Positions 1-8,538 of a stretch of 36,590 bases of DNA are shown here, one piece after another (the first letter of the stretch is position 1; the number at the start of each line of letters is the position of its first letter). The DNA is taken from positions 1 through 36,590 of the forward strand of contig CAKZOR010000020.1 of NCBI GenBank assembly GCA_937136755.1, given 5' to 3'. The DNA is from an uncultured Flavobacteriaceae bacterium (GTDB lineage: Bacteria > Bacteroidota > Bacteroidia > Flavobacteriales > Flavobacteriaceae). The notes beneath the pieces were generated by a model. It saw only the letters and a list, made by a program, of their open reading frames with translations. It was not told where the DNA came from and did no database searches. The translations under genes and the position numbers were made by a program.

Positions 1-512
1 TTTATTACGCTCCCCGGTGTCAGGTTGTTTTGTACCCTCCCGTTATTTTGTTCTTCTCCTTCTGGCGCCTTTTTGTTTGGGGTGCTCTCTGGTTTTGTTC
101 TTTCCGGCCTAGTGGGAGATGCTGTTTTTCTAGAGGGAGTTTCTGTGTTATTGGCAGAAGGAGCGTCCGCTTCATTTCTAGTAGATGGGCTGTCTGCTTC
201 TCTAGACTTTCTAGGTCTTGGGTTAGGTTTTCTTCTAGCTTCCGCTGCTTTTAAAGGAACATCTTCAGTAATTTCCTCAGTAATTTTACTCGCTTCTTCA
301 GAGGAGTTTTTAGTACTAACTGCTTCTGATTTTCCCTCTAAAACTGGCGTTGCAGCAGCAACAACAGCTTTGGGATCGGTAGCCTGAAGATCTAAAATCT
401 GATATACTAAATCTAATTTTTTTAAAGTTTTAAACTTAGGAACCTTTAATCCTTTTGCAATTTCCTGAAGCTCTGGAAGCTTCATGGTTTTTAGTTTCGA
501 AATTTCAAACAT
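1..512 (-). CDS. rho: Transcription termination factor Rho, N-terminal part (cut by window edge)
   Basis: The minus strand is open from an ATG at 512 to the window edge, giving about 170 residues. It begins MFEISKLKTMKLPELQEIAK and continues GLKVPKFKTLKKLDLVYQIL, which is the Rho_N (SAP-like) domain that starts flavobacterial Rho proteins. From about residue 45 it turns into a low-complexity stretch rich in Glu, Lys, Pro, Arg, Ser and Thr, the long insert usual in Bacteroidota Rho. The RNA-binding and ATPase domains lie outside the window. Rho is the hexameric RNA helicase that ends transcription at unstructured RNA. An ATG at 485 is also in frame, but the ATG at 512 matches the family's usual N-terminus. 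It is divergent from the DUF4293 gene. Plus-strand ORFs over this region are shadows. Confidence 0.9.
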   Translation of the reverse strand, partial: MFEISKLKTMKLPELQEIAKGLKVPKFKTLKKLDLVYQILDLQATDPKAVVAAATPVLEGKSEAVSTKNSSEEASKITEEITEDVPLKAAEARRKPNPRPRKSREADSPSTRNEADAPSANNTETPSRKTASPTRPERTKPESTPNKKAPEGEEQNNGRVQNNLTPGSVI

Positions 513-680
513 TCAATGATATAAAATAGGTGGATACTTGAGATAAGTAATTTGTTGTAAATAACTTGAAAATGGGAAAAAGAACTTTCCTTGGGTAAGT
601 GTGATTTCATCTATTACAGAATCACCCTACAATAATACAAATAAAAATTAATATTCTCTTTAAATCTTAAAAAAGACCGT

Positions 681-688
681 TATTTTTG
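681..688 (+). promoter_or_regulatory. Bacteroidota -7 promoter element before the DUF4293 gene
   Basis: TATTTTTG fits the Bacteroidota housekeeping -7 consensus TAnnTTTG. It ends 24 nt before the ATG at 713. A TTT lies 19 nt upstream as a weak -33 match. Confidence 0.6.
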
Positions 689-712
689 TACCAGTAGAAG
701 AAACCAACACCT

Positions 713-1123
713 ATGATACAAAGAATACAATCACTTTATTTATTAATTGTAGCAGTAGTAAATTTATGCGCTATTTTTTTCGTTAATATCGTTGCTGAAG
801 TGGAGGAAAATACTATCTTTACCCTAGCAAACGCTCTAAATAAAGGCACGTTCACTATATTTGCAACACTTACTTTTATAAGTGTTTTTTCCTATAAAAA
901 GAGAATTAATCAGTTTGTAATGAACCGATTAAACATCATATTAAACTTTTTTTTACTAGGATTTTTCGTTTACCGATGGCTAAATTTATCTGGAGAAAGT
1001 GTTCTTTCTGAGAAGGGTATTGGGATGTTTGTTCCTATTATTTCTATCGTTTTTTTATCTGTGGCCAATAAAGCCATTAAAAAGGACGAAGATCTCGTAA
1101 AATCTGTCGATCGTTTACGTTAA
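713..1123 (+). CDS. DUF4293 family small integral membrane protein
   Basis: The protein has 136 residues. It starts MIQRIQSLYLLIVAVV and shows about four hydrophobic segments (roughly residues 5-27, 43-62, 72-92 and 100-118), ending in a charged tail. The MIQRIQ(S/T)LYL start and four-helix layout are those of DUF4293, a Bacteroidota membrane family often found next to rho; its function is unknown. It is transcribed away from rho and followed by a strong terminator at 1152. A -7 element at 681 supports the ATG at 713. The family assignment is from recognition of the N-terminus and context; no function should be inferred. Confidence 0.8.
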   Translation: MIQRIQSLYLLIVAVVNLCAIFFVNIVAEVEENTIFTLANALNKGTFTIFATLTFISVFSYKKRINQFVMNRLNIILNFFLLGFFVYRWLNLSGESVLSEKGIGMFVPIISIVFLSVANKAIKKDEDLVKSVDRLR

Positions 1124-1151
1124 ACCTAACATCTTAGTAGTATTAGTGCGT

Positions 1152-1180
1152 AAAACCCGGGCTTGTTACCCGGGTTTTTT
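1152..1180 (+). terminator. Rho-independent terminator after the DUF4293 gene
   Basis: AAAACCCGGG (1152-1161) and CCCGGGTTTT (1169-1178) form a perfect 10-bp stem with a 7-nt loop, and the T run continues to 1181. The plus strand has the better T tract. It also lies just beyond the stop of the convergent phosphoesterase gene. Confidence 0.9.
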
Positions 1181-1686
1181 TATGGCTTTTTTCCCCTCAA
1201 GCCCAATTCAATGACTTCCAAATCTTTTAAAGTACCCTTGTCTATAGAAAATCGCAGCATGGTTCTCATTTGGTGAAAACCAGAAACGCCGCAAGCTCCT
1301 GGATTGAGATGCATGCATTGGATGGATTTATCCCACTGTACTTTCAAGATATGAGAGTGACCAGCGATAAAAATTTGAGGAGGATTTTTTTGAATTTCTT
1401 CCCTAATGCGTTGGTTGTATTTACCAGGGTAACCACCAATATGGGTGATCCAAACTTTCATACCCTCGCAGTCAAATTTTAAATCTAACGGAAAGCTACT
1501 TCTGGCTTTGTGATCGTCTATATTTCCATAAACTGCCTTGAGGGGTTTTAAAGCAGCTATAGCATCTGTTACCGCTAAGTCTCCAATGTCCCCAGCGTGC
1601 CACACCTCGTCTGCCTCAGATACAAAATGTAATATTCTCTCGTCTATATGGGAATGGGTATCTGAAAGCAGTAAAATTTTTTTCAT
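1180..1686 (-). CDS. YfcE/MJ0936-type metallophosphoesterase
   Basis: The 168-residue protein carries the calcineurin-like metal-binding set in order: D9-x-H11 (SDTHSH), GD at 32-33 with a second D at 36, GN at 54-55, H82 (ITHIGG) and GHSH at 109-112. This is the short single-domain YfcE/MJ0936 phosphodiesterase family, which binds two divalent metals in the cytoplasm. Members hydrolyse model phosphodiesters in vitro, but the physiological substrate is not known. The length is normal. It is convergent with the DUF4293 gene and its start codon is 57 nt from that of divergent truA. Confidence 0.88.
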   Translation of the reverse strand: MKKILLLSDTHSHIDERILHFVSEADEVWHAGDIGDLAVTDAIAALKPLKAVYGNIDDHKARSSFPLDLKFDCEGMKVWITHIGGYPGKYNQRIREEIQKNPPQIFIAGHSHILKVQWDKSIQCMHLNPGACGVSGFHQMRTMLRFSIDKGTLKDLEVIELGLRGKKP

Positions 1687-1713
1687 TTAAAGTAAATTCA
1701 AGTGTCTATACGG

Positions 1714-1721
1714 TATCTTTG
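1714..1721 (+). promoter_or_regulatory. Bacteroidota -7 promoter element before truA
   Basis: TATCTTTG matches TAnnTTTG and ends 22 nt before the TTG start of truA at 1744. It supports transcription of truA and the ABC gene from here. Confidence 0.6.
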
Positions 1722-1743
1722 CACACAAAAGTAAGAGATTGCA

Positions 1744-2487
1744 TTGAGATATTTTGTACACTTTTCATATCTAGGAACACACTATCACGGTTGGCAAAAG
1801 CAGCCTAATGCCTCCAGTGTGCAAGAAAAATTGGAACATTCACTTTCAATGTTATTAGCTGCACCAGTAGAATTAATGGGTGCTGGGAGAACAGATGCTG
1901 GCGTACATGCCAAAAAAATGGTCGCCCATTTTGACGCTGAAATAGATTTTGACCCACTAATTATTACAGACCGGCTAAACGCCTTTCTACCAGAAGATAT
2001 TTCAATAGATCAAATAGTAGCCGTTACCCAAGACACCCATGCCCGTTTTACGGCAACCAGCAGGACTTATGAGTATATAGTGGTGAATCGCAAGGATCCC
2101 TTTCAACATCATGGGGCCCATTATGTTTTTCACCCCATAGATATTCATGCAATGAATACTGCGGCTCAGATGCTATTGGGGGAAAAAGATTTTGAGTGCT
2201 TTTCAAAGTCTAATTCAGATGTACATACCTACATATGTCACATTTCCCAGGCAAAATGGGTAGCCACAAAAGATCAATTGGTTTTCACCATTACCGCCAA
2301 CAGATTTTTGCGAAATATGGTTCGCGCAGTTGTGGGGACTCTTTTAGAAATTGGTACAGGCAAGCGCCCAGTGACAGATATTCCAACACTTCTAGCCTCC
2401 AAGTCAAGGAGTAATGCAGGACCTTCTGTTCCAGCGAAAGGCTTATATTTAACCCAAATAAATTATCCAGAAAACATTTATGTCTGA
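1744..2487 (+). CDS. truA: tRNA pseudouridine(38-40) synthase TruA
   Basis: This 247-residue protein opens MRYFVHFSYLGTHYHGWQ and carries the catalytic motif GAGRTDAGVHA with the nucleophilic aspartate at D51. TruA isomerises uridines 38-40 in the anticodon arm of many tRNAs. The start codon is TTG at 1744; the next residues match the usual N-terminus of the family, no in-frame ATG lies nearby upstream, and a -7 promoter element sits at 1714-1721. The length is normal. Its 3' end overlaps the ABC transporter gene by 8 nt, so the two are likely translationally coupled. Confidence 0.95.
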   Translation: MRYFVHFSYLGTHYHGWQKQPNASSVQEKLEHSLSMLLAAPVELMGAGRTDAGVHAKKMVAHFDAEIDFDPLIITDRLNAFLPEDISIDQIVAVTQDTHARFTATSRTYEYIVVNRKDPFQHHGAHYVFHPIDIHAMNTAAQMLLGEKDFECFSKSNSDVHTYICHISQAKWVATKDQLVFTITANRFLRNMVRAVVGTLLEIGTGKRPVTDIPTLLASKSRSNAGPSVPAKGLYLTQINYPENIYV

Positions 2488-4255
2488 TCTTAAAGAAAGC
2501 GGCAAAGCGTTCGACAAAAAACTGTTTAGGCGATTGTTGCAATACACCAATCCCTATGCGTTTACCTTTTATGGAGTAGCTTTTACAGCAATAATACTCT
2601 CTGCATTTGCGGTGTTAAGACCAGTTTTGGTAGGGGTTTTGGTAGATGAGGCCATTAAAATGGCCGATGCCCAAAAGCTCCTAAATCTAACCCTTATTTT
2701 ACTAGCCGTCCTAATTGGGGAGGTAACCAGCCAACTCACTTTTAATTATTTTGCCAATTGGTTGGGAGAGTCGGTGATCAGAGATGTAAGGGTGAAGCTC
2801 TTTCACCATATGACCCATTTTAAAATGGCTTATTTTGACGAATCTTCCATTGGTATATTGGTCACTAGAGCTGTGGCAGATATGCAACGAATAGGGGAGA
2901 TCTTTTCGCAAGGCTTTTTTGTTATTGTGTCAGATTTACTTAAAATGTTTGTGGTTGGTGGAGTCATGCTCTATTTGAATTGGAGGCTATCTCTAATTGT
3001 TTTTGCTGTGCTGCCCATTATATTATATGCCACAAGATTGTTTCAAAGAGCTATGAAAGGCGCTTTTACCGAAGTAAGGGCTCAGGTAGCGCAACTAAAT
3101 TCATTTGTTCAAGAACGTATTTCAGGTATGAAAGTAGTTCAGCTCTTCAATAGGGCAGCTGCAGAAAAAAAAGCATTTGAGGAAATTAATGAGAAACACA
3201 CCAAGGCTTGGTTAAAAACCGTGTGGTATAACTCTGTTTTTTTCCCAGTAGCAGATATTGTCTCTTCCATTACTATAGGAATGATTGTTTGGTATGGCGG
3301 ACTTCAAAATATTTCTGGTATTAGCGCCAATGAATACGGTACCATATTTACCTTTATTTTACTGTCAGAGATGCTTTTCAGGCCGCTCAGACAAATAGCA
3401 GACAAGTTCAACACTTTGCAAATGGGTATGGTGGCTGCTGCAAGGGTTTTTAAAATTTTAGATACCCAAGACCAAACTGAAACAGGGGGGCATACTGATT
3501 TACCTCAAATTGAGGGGAATATTGCCTTTGAAAAAGTAGTTTTTGGTTATTTACCAGATGAACCTGTACTCAAAGGGATTTCTTTTGAAGTCTCTAAAGG
3601 AGAAACCCTAGCTATAGTTGGGGCAACTGGAGCTGGTAAGTCTACCATTATTAATTTGCTAAACCGTTTTTACGGTATTCAATCTGGTCGTATTTCAATT
3701 GACGGCCATAGTATTAGTGATTTGTCACTAGCGGGACTTAGAAGTCATATAGCTTTAGTTTTACAGGATGTTTTTCTCTTTGCTGACACTATTGAAAATA
3801 ATATTTCATTGGGAAATCCTGAAATTAGTATTTCTGAAATAGAAGCTGCTGCAAAAGAAATTGGCGTTCACGATTTTATTGCCAGCTTGCCAGGAGGGTA
3901 TCAGTTTAATGTGAAAGAGCGTGGGGGAATGCTTTCGAGTGGTCAGAGACAGTTAATTGCTTTTCTTAGGGCCTATGTGACTAAACCATCAATTTTGGTA
4001 TTGGACGAGGCTACTTCTTCTATAGACAGTACCTCAGAACAACTCATTCAAAAAGCTACAGATACCATTACAAATGGCAGGACTTCTATTGTGATTGCGC
4101 ACAGGTTGGCTACTATCAAACAAGCGTCTAACATTCTTGTCATGGAGTCAGGAAGGATTGTGGAGCAAGGCACGCATGAGGCATTACTCAAAAAAGGAGG
4201 CTATTATAAAAACCTTTACGAAGCCCAGTTTTTACAAGTAGCTGTTGGGGAATAG
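2480..4255 (+). CDS. ABC exporter half-transporter (fused permease and ATPase)
   Basis: The 591-residue protein has an N-terminal six-helix ABC exporter membrane domain (about residues 20-325) and a C-terminal nucleotide-binding domain. The latter shows Walker A (GATGAGKST), Q-loop (VLQDVFLFADTIENN), ABC signature LSSGQ, Walker B (ILVLDEATSS) and the H-loop histidine (IVIAHRLAT). It belongs to the MsbA/MdlB-like group in the inner membrane. It must dimerise, with itself or with another half-transporter; no partner gene is adjacent. The catalytic glutamate after Walker B is present, so the site looks competent. The substrate (lipid, peptide or drug) cannot be told from sequence. Its ATG lies inside the end of truA. 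Confidence 0.9.
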   Translation: MSDLKESGKAFDKKLFRRLLQYTNPYAFTFYGVAFTAIILSAFAVLRPVLVGVLVDEAIKMADAQKLLNLTLILLAVLIGEVTSQLTFNYFANWLGESVIRDVRVKLFHHMTHFKMAYFDESSIGILVTRAVADMQRIGEIFSQGFFVIVSDLLKMFVVGGVMLYLNWRLSLIVFAVLPIILYATRLFQRAMKGAFTEVRAQVAQLNSFVQERISGMKVVQLFNRAAAEKKAFEEINEKHTKAWLKTVWYNSVFFPVADIVSSITIGMIVWYGGLQNISGISANEYGTIFTFILLSEMLFRPLRQIADKFNTLQMGMVAAARVFKILDTQDQTETGGHTDLPQIEGNIAFEKVVFGYLPDEPVLKGISFEVSKGETLAIVGATGAGKSTIINLLNRFYGIQSGRISIDGHSISDLSLAGLRSHIALVLQDVFLFADTIENNISLGNPEISISEIEAAAKEIGVHDFIASLPGGYQFNVKERGGMLSSGQRQLIAFLRAYVTKPSILVLDEATSSIDSTSEQLIQKATDTITNGRTSIVIAHRLATIKQASNILVMESGRIVEQGTHEALLKKGGYYKNLYEAQFLQVAVGE

Positions 4256-4331
4256 CTGTAAAGTGACCACTATACTTTAAGACAAGCCTATTATTTGTGG
4301 CGGGCATTCATAAGTATATCTTCATTTAAAC

Positions 4332-5120
4332 TTATTGGCTCAGGTCTGTACGCAGCAGTTGCTCTAATTCAATACTGTCCTTGAATAATATAAACCCTCC
4401 GTTTTTGATATAAGAGATGGCTCCTGTCTCTTCAGATACGACCAATGCTAAAGCATCGGTTTTTTCGGTGATCCCTACTGCTGCTCTGTGTCTAAGACCA
4501 AATCTAAGTGGAATAGTTCTTTCATCAGAAACGGGTAGAATAGCACGAGTCGCTACAATGTAATTATTTTCTATTATCGCAGCTCCGTCGTGAAGTGGAC
4601 TATTTTTATAAAAAATACTTTCAATAATAGGTTGACTCAATTCAATGTTCATTCGGTCCCCAGATTGTCTCACAAAATCCAAAGAATTATTTTTCTCAAA
4701 AACCAATAAGGCACCCGTTTTGGTTTGACTCATTTTTTCCAGCGCTGCAATAACTGCTTTAATATCTGTTTCCAGAGGTTGAAGGTCTTGCTTTAAAAAT
4801 TTAAAGTGTTTTAAGTAAGCGCGTTTGTTAGCGAAATTGGTAGATCCTAACATGAGTAAAAACTTTCTAATCTCTTGTTGGAAAACAATAATCAGCGCAA
4901 TAAGGCCAATATTCATAAACCCTCCAATGATATTTGAAATCATTTTAATTTCTAATAACTCGGTGAGTTTCCAAAGCCCCCATACCATCACAATTCCAAT
5001 AAAAATATTGATAGCCACTGTGCCTCTGACCAATTTATAAATATAAAAAAGTAGCAAGGCCACCAATAGAATATCTATGGCGTCAGTGATTTTAAATTCA
5101 AGAAAATTGAAAAATTCCAA
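4332..5120 (-). CDS. cdaA: Diadenylate cyclase CdaA
   Basis: The 262-residue protein has three N-terminal membrane helices (about 13-30, 36-52 and 61-80), a short coiled linker, then a DisA_N diadenylate cyclase domain with the two catalytic motifs DGA (178-180) and RHRAA (210-214). CdaA condenses two ATP into the second messenger c-di-AMP at the inner membrane. The start is TTG at 5120: the in-frame codons upstream reach a stop and no suitable ATG exists. A TATTTTTA box at 5135-5142 on this strand could be its -7 element. It lies 61 bp downstream of folP. No CdaR/YbbR-type regulator gene is in the window, although CdaA is partnered by one in Firmicutes. Confidence 0.93.
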   Translation of the reverse strand: MEFFNFLEFKITDAIDILLVALLLFYIYKLVRGTVAINIFIGIVMVWGLWKLTELLEIKMISNIIGGFMNIGLIALIIVFQQEIRKFLLMLGSTNFANKRAYLKHFKFLKQDLQPLETDIKAVIAALEKMSQTKTGALLVFEKNNSLDFVRQSGDRMNIELSQPIIESIFYKNSPLHDGAAIIENNYIVATRAILPVSDERTIPLRFGLRHRAAVGITEKTDALALVVSEETGAISYIKNGGFILFKDSIELEQLLRTDLSQ

Positions 5121-5181
5121 TAGGTACTTTTTTGTAAAAATAGCTAATTAGACTATAAATAGCCTAGCGATGTATTGTTTT

Positions 5182-6045
5182 TTAAGCATTTTGAAGGGCT
5201 TCGTACAAAATAACACATTCTCTAGCAGCCGCCACATCATGAACTCTCAAGATACTACTTCCATTAATAAGCGCTTGCATGTGTAGGGCAGTTGTGCCGT
5301 TAAGTGCGTCTTGTGCAGTTGTATTCAATGTTTTGTAAATCATAGATTTCCTGCTCACTCCTGTTAAGACAGGTACTCCAAAAGTATTTAGCAACGCACT
5401 CTCCCTGAGTAATTCAAAATTTTGTTGGGTGGTTTTGGCAAACCCATAGCCAGGATCTATAATAATATCTGTGATATTGTGTTTTTTAGCCCTGTCTATT
5501 TTCTCTGAAAAATAGCTGATAATTTCTTGTAATAAGTGCTCGTAATGGGTGTGCTCTTGCATGTCTTTTGGCGTACTTCTCATATGCATCATGACATAGG
5601 GTACTCCATGTTTCCCCACGGTTGGGATCATTTCAGGGTCTAGTTCTCCTGCAGAGATATCATTGATTAAGGCAGCGCCCATTTCAATGGCGTTTTTTGC
5701 TATGCTACTTCTAAAGGTATCAATAGATAACAGCCCCTCGGGAAACCTTTTTAAGATAGCTTGGAGTATTGGGTAGAGTCTTTTTGCCTCTTCCTCTTCA
5801 GACACCTCTGCCGCACCAGGTCTTGAACTGTATGCACCAATATCTATAAAAGTAGCGCCCTCTTTTATCATTTTTTCTACTTGTGCCAGTACTTGGTCTT
5901 CCGCATTGTAGCGCCCTCCGTCATAAAAAGAATCTGGAGTAATATTGAGTACGCCCATTATTTTGGGGGTGTCCAAAAAGATTAAATCTCCCTTGCAATT
6001 CAATGAAAAGGGAACAATGGGAGTAGCATTTGTTTTTTTTAACAT
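5182..6045 (-). CDS. folP: Dihydropteroate synthase
   Basis: The 287-residue TIM-barrel protein carries the DHPS signatures in order: MGVLNITPDSFYDGG, FIDIGAYSSRPGA, LLSIDTFRSS, NDISAG, IIIDPGYGFAKT, TGVSRKSMI and the C-terminal RVHDV. It joins p-aminobenzoate to 6-hydroxymethyl-dihydropterin diphosphate to make dihydropteroate for folate, and is the sulfonamide target. The length is normal and the start is ATG. It is the first gene of a probable two-gene unit with cdaA, 61 bp apart. It is divergent from the DUF1599 gene. Confidence 0.96.
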   Translation of the reverse strand: MLKKTNATPIVPFSLNCKGDLIFLDTPKIMGVLNITPDSFYDGGRYNAEDQVLAQVEKMIKEGATFIDIGAYSSRPGAAEVSEEEEAKRLYPILQAILKRFPEGLLSIDTFRSSIAKNAIEMGAALINDISAGELDPEMIPTVGKHGVPYVMMHMRSTPKDMQEHTHYEHLLQEIISYFSEKIDRAKKHNITDIIIDPGYGFAKTTQQNFELLRESALLNTFGVPVLTGVSRKSMIYKTLNTTAQDALNGTTALHMQALINGSSILRVHDVAAARECVILYEALQNA

Positions 6046-6121
6046 GAGATCTTAAGATTCAAAGGGATAGGGTTGTTGGGTTTAATTATTTATGCGAAAT
6101 TTACGCAAATTAAATAAAGAC

Positions 6122-6658
6122 ATGGCCAATACCTCGGACCAATATAATGCAGTAATTAAAATGTGTAGAGATCTTTTCGAGAAAAAGATGTCAGACTATG
6201 GAGCTGCATGGCGTATTTTAAGACTTCCATCTCTTACCGATCAAATTTTTATTAAAGCACAAAGAATAAGAGGCTTACAGCAAAATACAGAGCAGAAAGT
6301 AGCTGAGGGAGAAGTGTCTGAATTTATAGGAATTATAAACTATTCCGTTATGGCCTTAGTCCAGATGGAATTAGGCGCTGTGGAACAACCGGATATGGAC
6401 GTTTCTCAAGCTTTAGAAGCCTACGATAAGCATGTAGCCATTACAAAATCACTTATGGAAGCCAAGAACCATGATTATGGGGAAGCTTGGAGAGACATGA
6501 GAGTGAGTTCCCTGACTGATCTTATCTTGCAAAAATTACTAAGGGTGAAGCAAATAGAAGACAATCAAGGAAAAACCTTAGTGAGTGAAGGAATAGATGC
6601 GAATTATCAAGACATGCTCAATTACGCGGTCTTTGCATTGATTCATTTAGAATCTTAA
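6122..6658 (+). CDS. DUF1599 protein with internal duplication
   Basis: I prefer the ATG at 6122 (178 residues, MANTSDQYNAVI...) because this is how the family begins; an ATG at 6092 would add ten basic residues. The protein is an internal tandem duplication. Residues about 8-83 and 101-176 both run Y-x-x-x-hydrophobic with a cysteine or serine, then K-x-x-DYG-x-AWR-x-x-R-x-x-SLTD, and end in a helix of the form (I/L)NY(S/A)V-ALxxxE. This identifies DUF1599, a family linked in domain databases to nucleotide modification. No enzymatic role is established that I can name. It heads a plus operon (11-nt gap to the next gene) with the DoxX-like gene, tpiA, prmA and clpS. Confidence 0.82.
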   Translation: MANTSDQYNAVIKMCRDLFEKKMSDYGAAWRILRLPSLTDQIFIKAQRIRGLQQNTEQKVAEGEVSEFIGIINYSVMALVQMELGAVEQPDMDVSQALEAYDKHVAITKSLMEAKNHDYGEAWRDMRVSSLTDLILQKLLRVKQIEDNQGKTLVSEGIDANYQDMLNYAVFALIHLES

Positions 6659-6669
6659 TAGAACAATCT

Positions 6670-7776
6670 ATGAAATACATTACGCATTTATCTAGAATCC
6701 TGGTGGGGGTTTTATTTGTAGTCAGTGGCTTTATAAAGCTCAATGATCCAGTAGGTTTTTCTTTTAAGTTAGAAGAGTATTTTAGTCAAGGAGTCTTAGA
6801 CCTTCCTGTTCTAATCCCTTTTGCATTGGCGATCGCTTTTTTTGTAGTGGTATTTGAAGTGCTCTTAGGGATATTTTTGCTAGTGGGCTATCAATTGAAA
6901 TTCACCTTATGGAGTTTGCTCTCCATGATTGTTTTCTTCACTTTTTTAACTTTTTACTCTGCCTATTTTAATAAGGTAACGGATTGTGGTTGTTTTGGCG
7001 ACGCCATAAAGCTCACTCCATGGGAGTCTTTTACCAAAGATGTCATTTTATTGGTACTCATATTAATTCTTTTTAGAGGAAAGAAACATCTGAACAGTTT
7101 CCTGCCTAAGACCTTAACCAAAGCTGTAGTGGTTTTGAGTTTTGTGGCGGCTGTTTCTTTTGGTTTTTGGGTGTTGCAACACTTGCCGGCAATAGACTTT
7201 AGACCTTATAAGATTGGCGCTAATATTCCAGCAGGCATGACTGTTCCAAAGGGGGCACCACAATCTATTTATGAATATCGATGGGTTTTTGAGATAAACG
7301 GAGAAGAAAAAGTCATTACCACCCAAAAAGAATATCCCAATGTAGACGGTACCTTTTTAAGGGTTACCACAGAAAAAATTCAAGAGGGCTATGTGCCTCC
7401 TATCCATGATTTTACTATAGAGCAGGAAGGGGTAGATCAGACAGAGTCTTTAATGATGGTGCCTAAGCTGGTGATGGTTGTGGCCTATGATTTAGCCAAA
7501 AGCAATCCCAAAGCGTTTGAAAAAGTGGCTCAAGCTACCTTAAAAGCACACCAGGCTGGTTATGAAGTCATAGGCATGTCTGCCTCTTCAAAAGCACAGG
7601 CAGCAGAAGTGATAGAGAAATATGGACTGGGGTTTGATTTTTATTTCACAGATCAGACCACCCTCAAAACAATCGTGCGATCCAATCCTGCCATTTTAGT
7701 GGTGGAACATGGCACCATTACCCAAAAAAGACATTATAATGATTTTGAATTATTAGAATTCAATACAACCAATTAA
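6670..7776 (+). CDS. BT_3928-type DoxX/MauE-like membrane protein with thioredoxin-like C-terminus
   Basis: The 368-residue protein has a DoxX/MauE-like N-terminal half with four to five membrane helices (roughly 7-23, 47-72, 78-99, 122-136 and 146-168). The motif TDCGCFGDAIKL contains C106 and C108, a pair typical of the MauE/DoxX redox membrane family. The C-terminal half (about 180-368) is soluble and looks like a thioredoxin-fold domain, but I see no CxxC there. This matches the BT_3928 family conserved in Bacteroidota next to tpiA. A role in envelope redox chemistry is an inference from the cysteine motif. It follows the DUF1599 gene by 11 nt and precedes tpiA by 7 nt. Confidence 0.82.
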   Translation: MKYITHLSRILVGVLFVVSGFIKLNDPVGFSFKLEEYFSQGVLDLPVLIPFALAIAFFVVVFEVLLGIFLLVGYQLKFTLWSLLSMIVFFTFLTFYSAYFNKVTDCGCFGDAIKLTPWESFTKDVILLVLILILFRGKKHLNSFLPKTLTKAVVVLSFVAAVSFGFWVLQHLPAIDFRPYKIGANIPAGMTVPKGAPQSIYEYRWVFEINGEEKVITTQKEYPNVDGTFLRVTTEKIQEGYVPPIHDFTIEQEGVDQTESLMMVPKLVMVVAYDLAKSNPKAFEKVAQATLKAHQAGYEVIGMSASSKAQAAEVIEKYGLGFDFYFTDQTTLKTIVRSNPAILVVEHGTITQKRHYNDFELLEFNTTN

Positions 7777-7783
7777 TATACTT

Positions 7784-8536
7784 ATGAGAAAGAAAATTGT
7801 AGCCGGAAACTGGAAAATGAACAATGATTTAAAGGCTACCCAGCTTTTAATAGAAAACTTGAAAGGATTGACATTAGCGTCTGACGTTTCTGTTATGGTG
7901 GCACCGACCTTTGTAAACTTAACGGCAGCCTTAGACACTGCAGCGACAACGCCAATAGAGGTGATTGCACAAAATATGCATTTCGCAGATTCAGGTGCAT
8001 ATACCGGAGAGATTTCTGCAGACATGCTTACAGCGGTGGGAATTAAAACAGTTATTTTGGGTCATTCTGAGCGCAGAAGCTATTTTGGAGAGACAGATGC
8101 TATTCTGGAAAAGAAAACAAAACAAGCCATTGACAAAGGATTACAAGTCATGTTTTGTTTTGGTGAGGAATTGGCAGATAGAAAATCAGGCAACCATTTC
8201 AATGTAGTAGAGCATCAGTTAAAAAATGCCTTATTTAGTTTACCAGAAACTGCTTGGTCACAAATTATTTTAGCATACGAGCCTGTTTGGGCCATAGGAA
8301 CTGGGGAGACTGCCTCTGCAGAACAAGCGCAAGAAATGCACCATTTTATTAGAAAGACCATAGCTGCGGCATTCAGTGAATCAATTGCACAAGAAGTTTC
8401 TATACTGTACGGTGGAAGTGTGAAACCAGCCAATGCTGTAGAGATTTTTTCTAAGCCAGATGTAGATGGTGGTCTTATTGGAGGAGCAGCACTCGTTGCA
8501 ACAGATTTTGCAGCCATTGTGAACGCTTTTAACTAA
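7784..8536 (+). CDS. tpiA: Triosephosphate isomerase
   Basis: The 250-residue TIM-barrel enzyme has all active-site motifs: N9 and K11 in AGNWKMN, H94 in GHSERRSYFGE, catalytic E166 in AYEPVWAIGTG, and the phosphate-binding YGGSVKPAN near the C-terminus. It interconverts dihydroxyacetone phosphate and glyceraldehyde 3-phosphate in glycolysis and gluconeogenesis. It lies in a tight operon between the DoxX-like gene (7-nt gap) and prmA (2-nt gap), so expression is probably shared. Length and start are normal. Confidence 0.98.
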   Translation: MRKKIVAGNWKMNNDLKATQLLIENLKGLTLASDVSVMVAPTFVNLTAALDTAATTPIEVIAQNMHFADSGAYTGEISADMLTAVGIKTVILGHSERRSYFGETDAILEKKTKQAIDKGLQVMFCFGEELADRKSGNHFNVVEHQLKNALFSLPETAWSQIILAYEPVWAIGTGETASAEQAQEMHHFIRKTIAAAFSESIAQEVSILYGGSVKPANAVEIFSKPDVDGGLIGGAALVATDFAAIVNAFN

Positions 8537-8538
8537 AT

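Noticed and set aside
25..387. Plus-strand ORFs of 120 and 74 codons at the left edge
   Set aside because: They are antisense to the Rho N-terminal coding sequence, which reads as a recognisable Rho_N domain on the minus strand.
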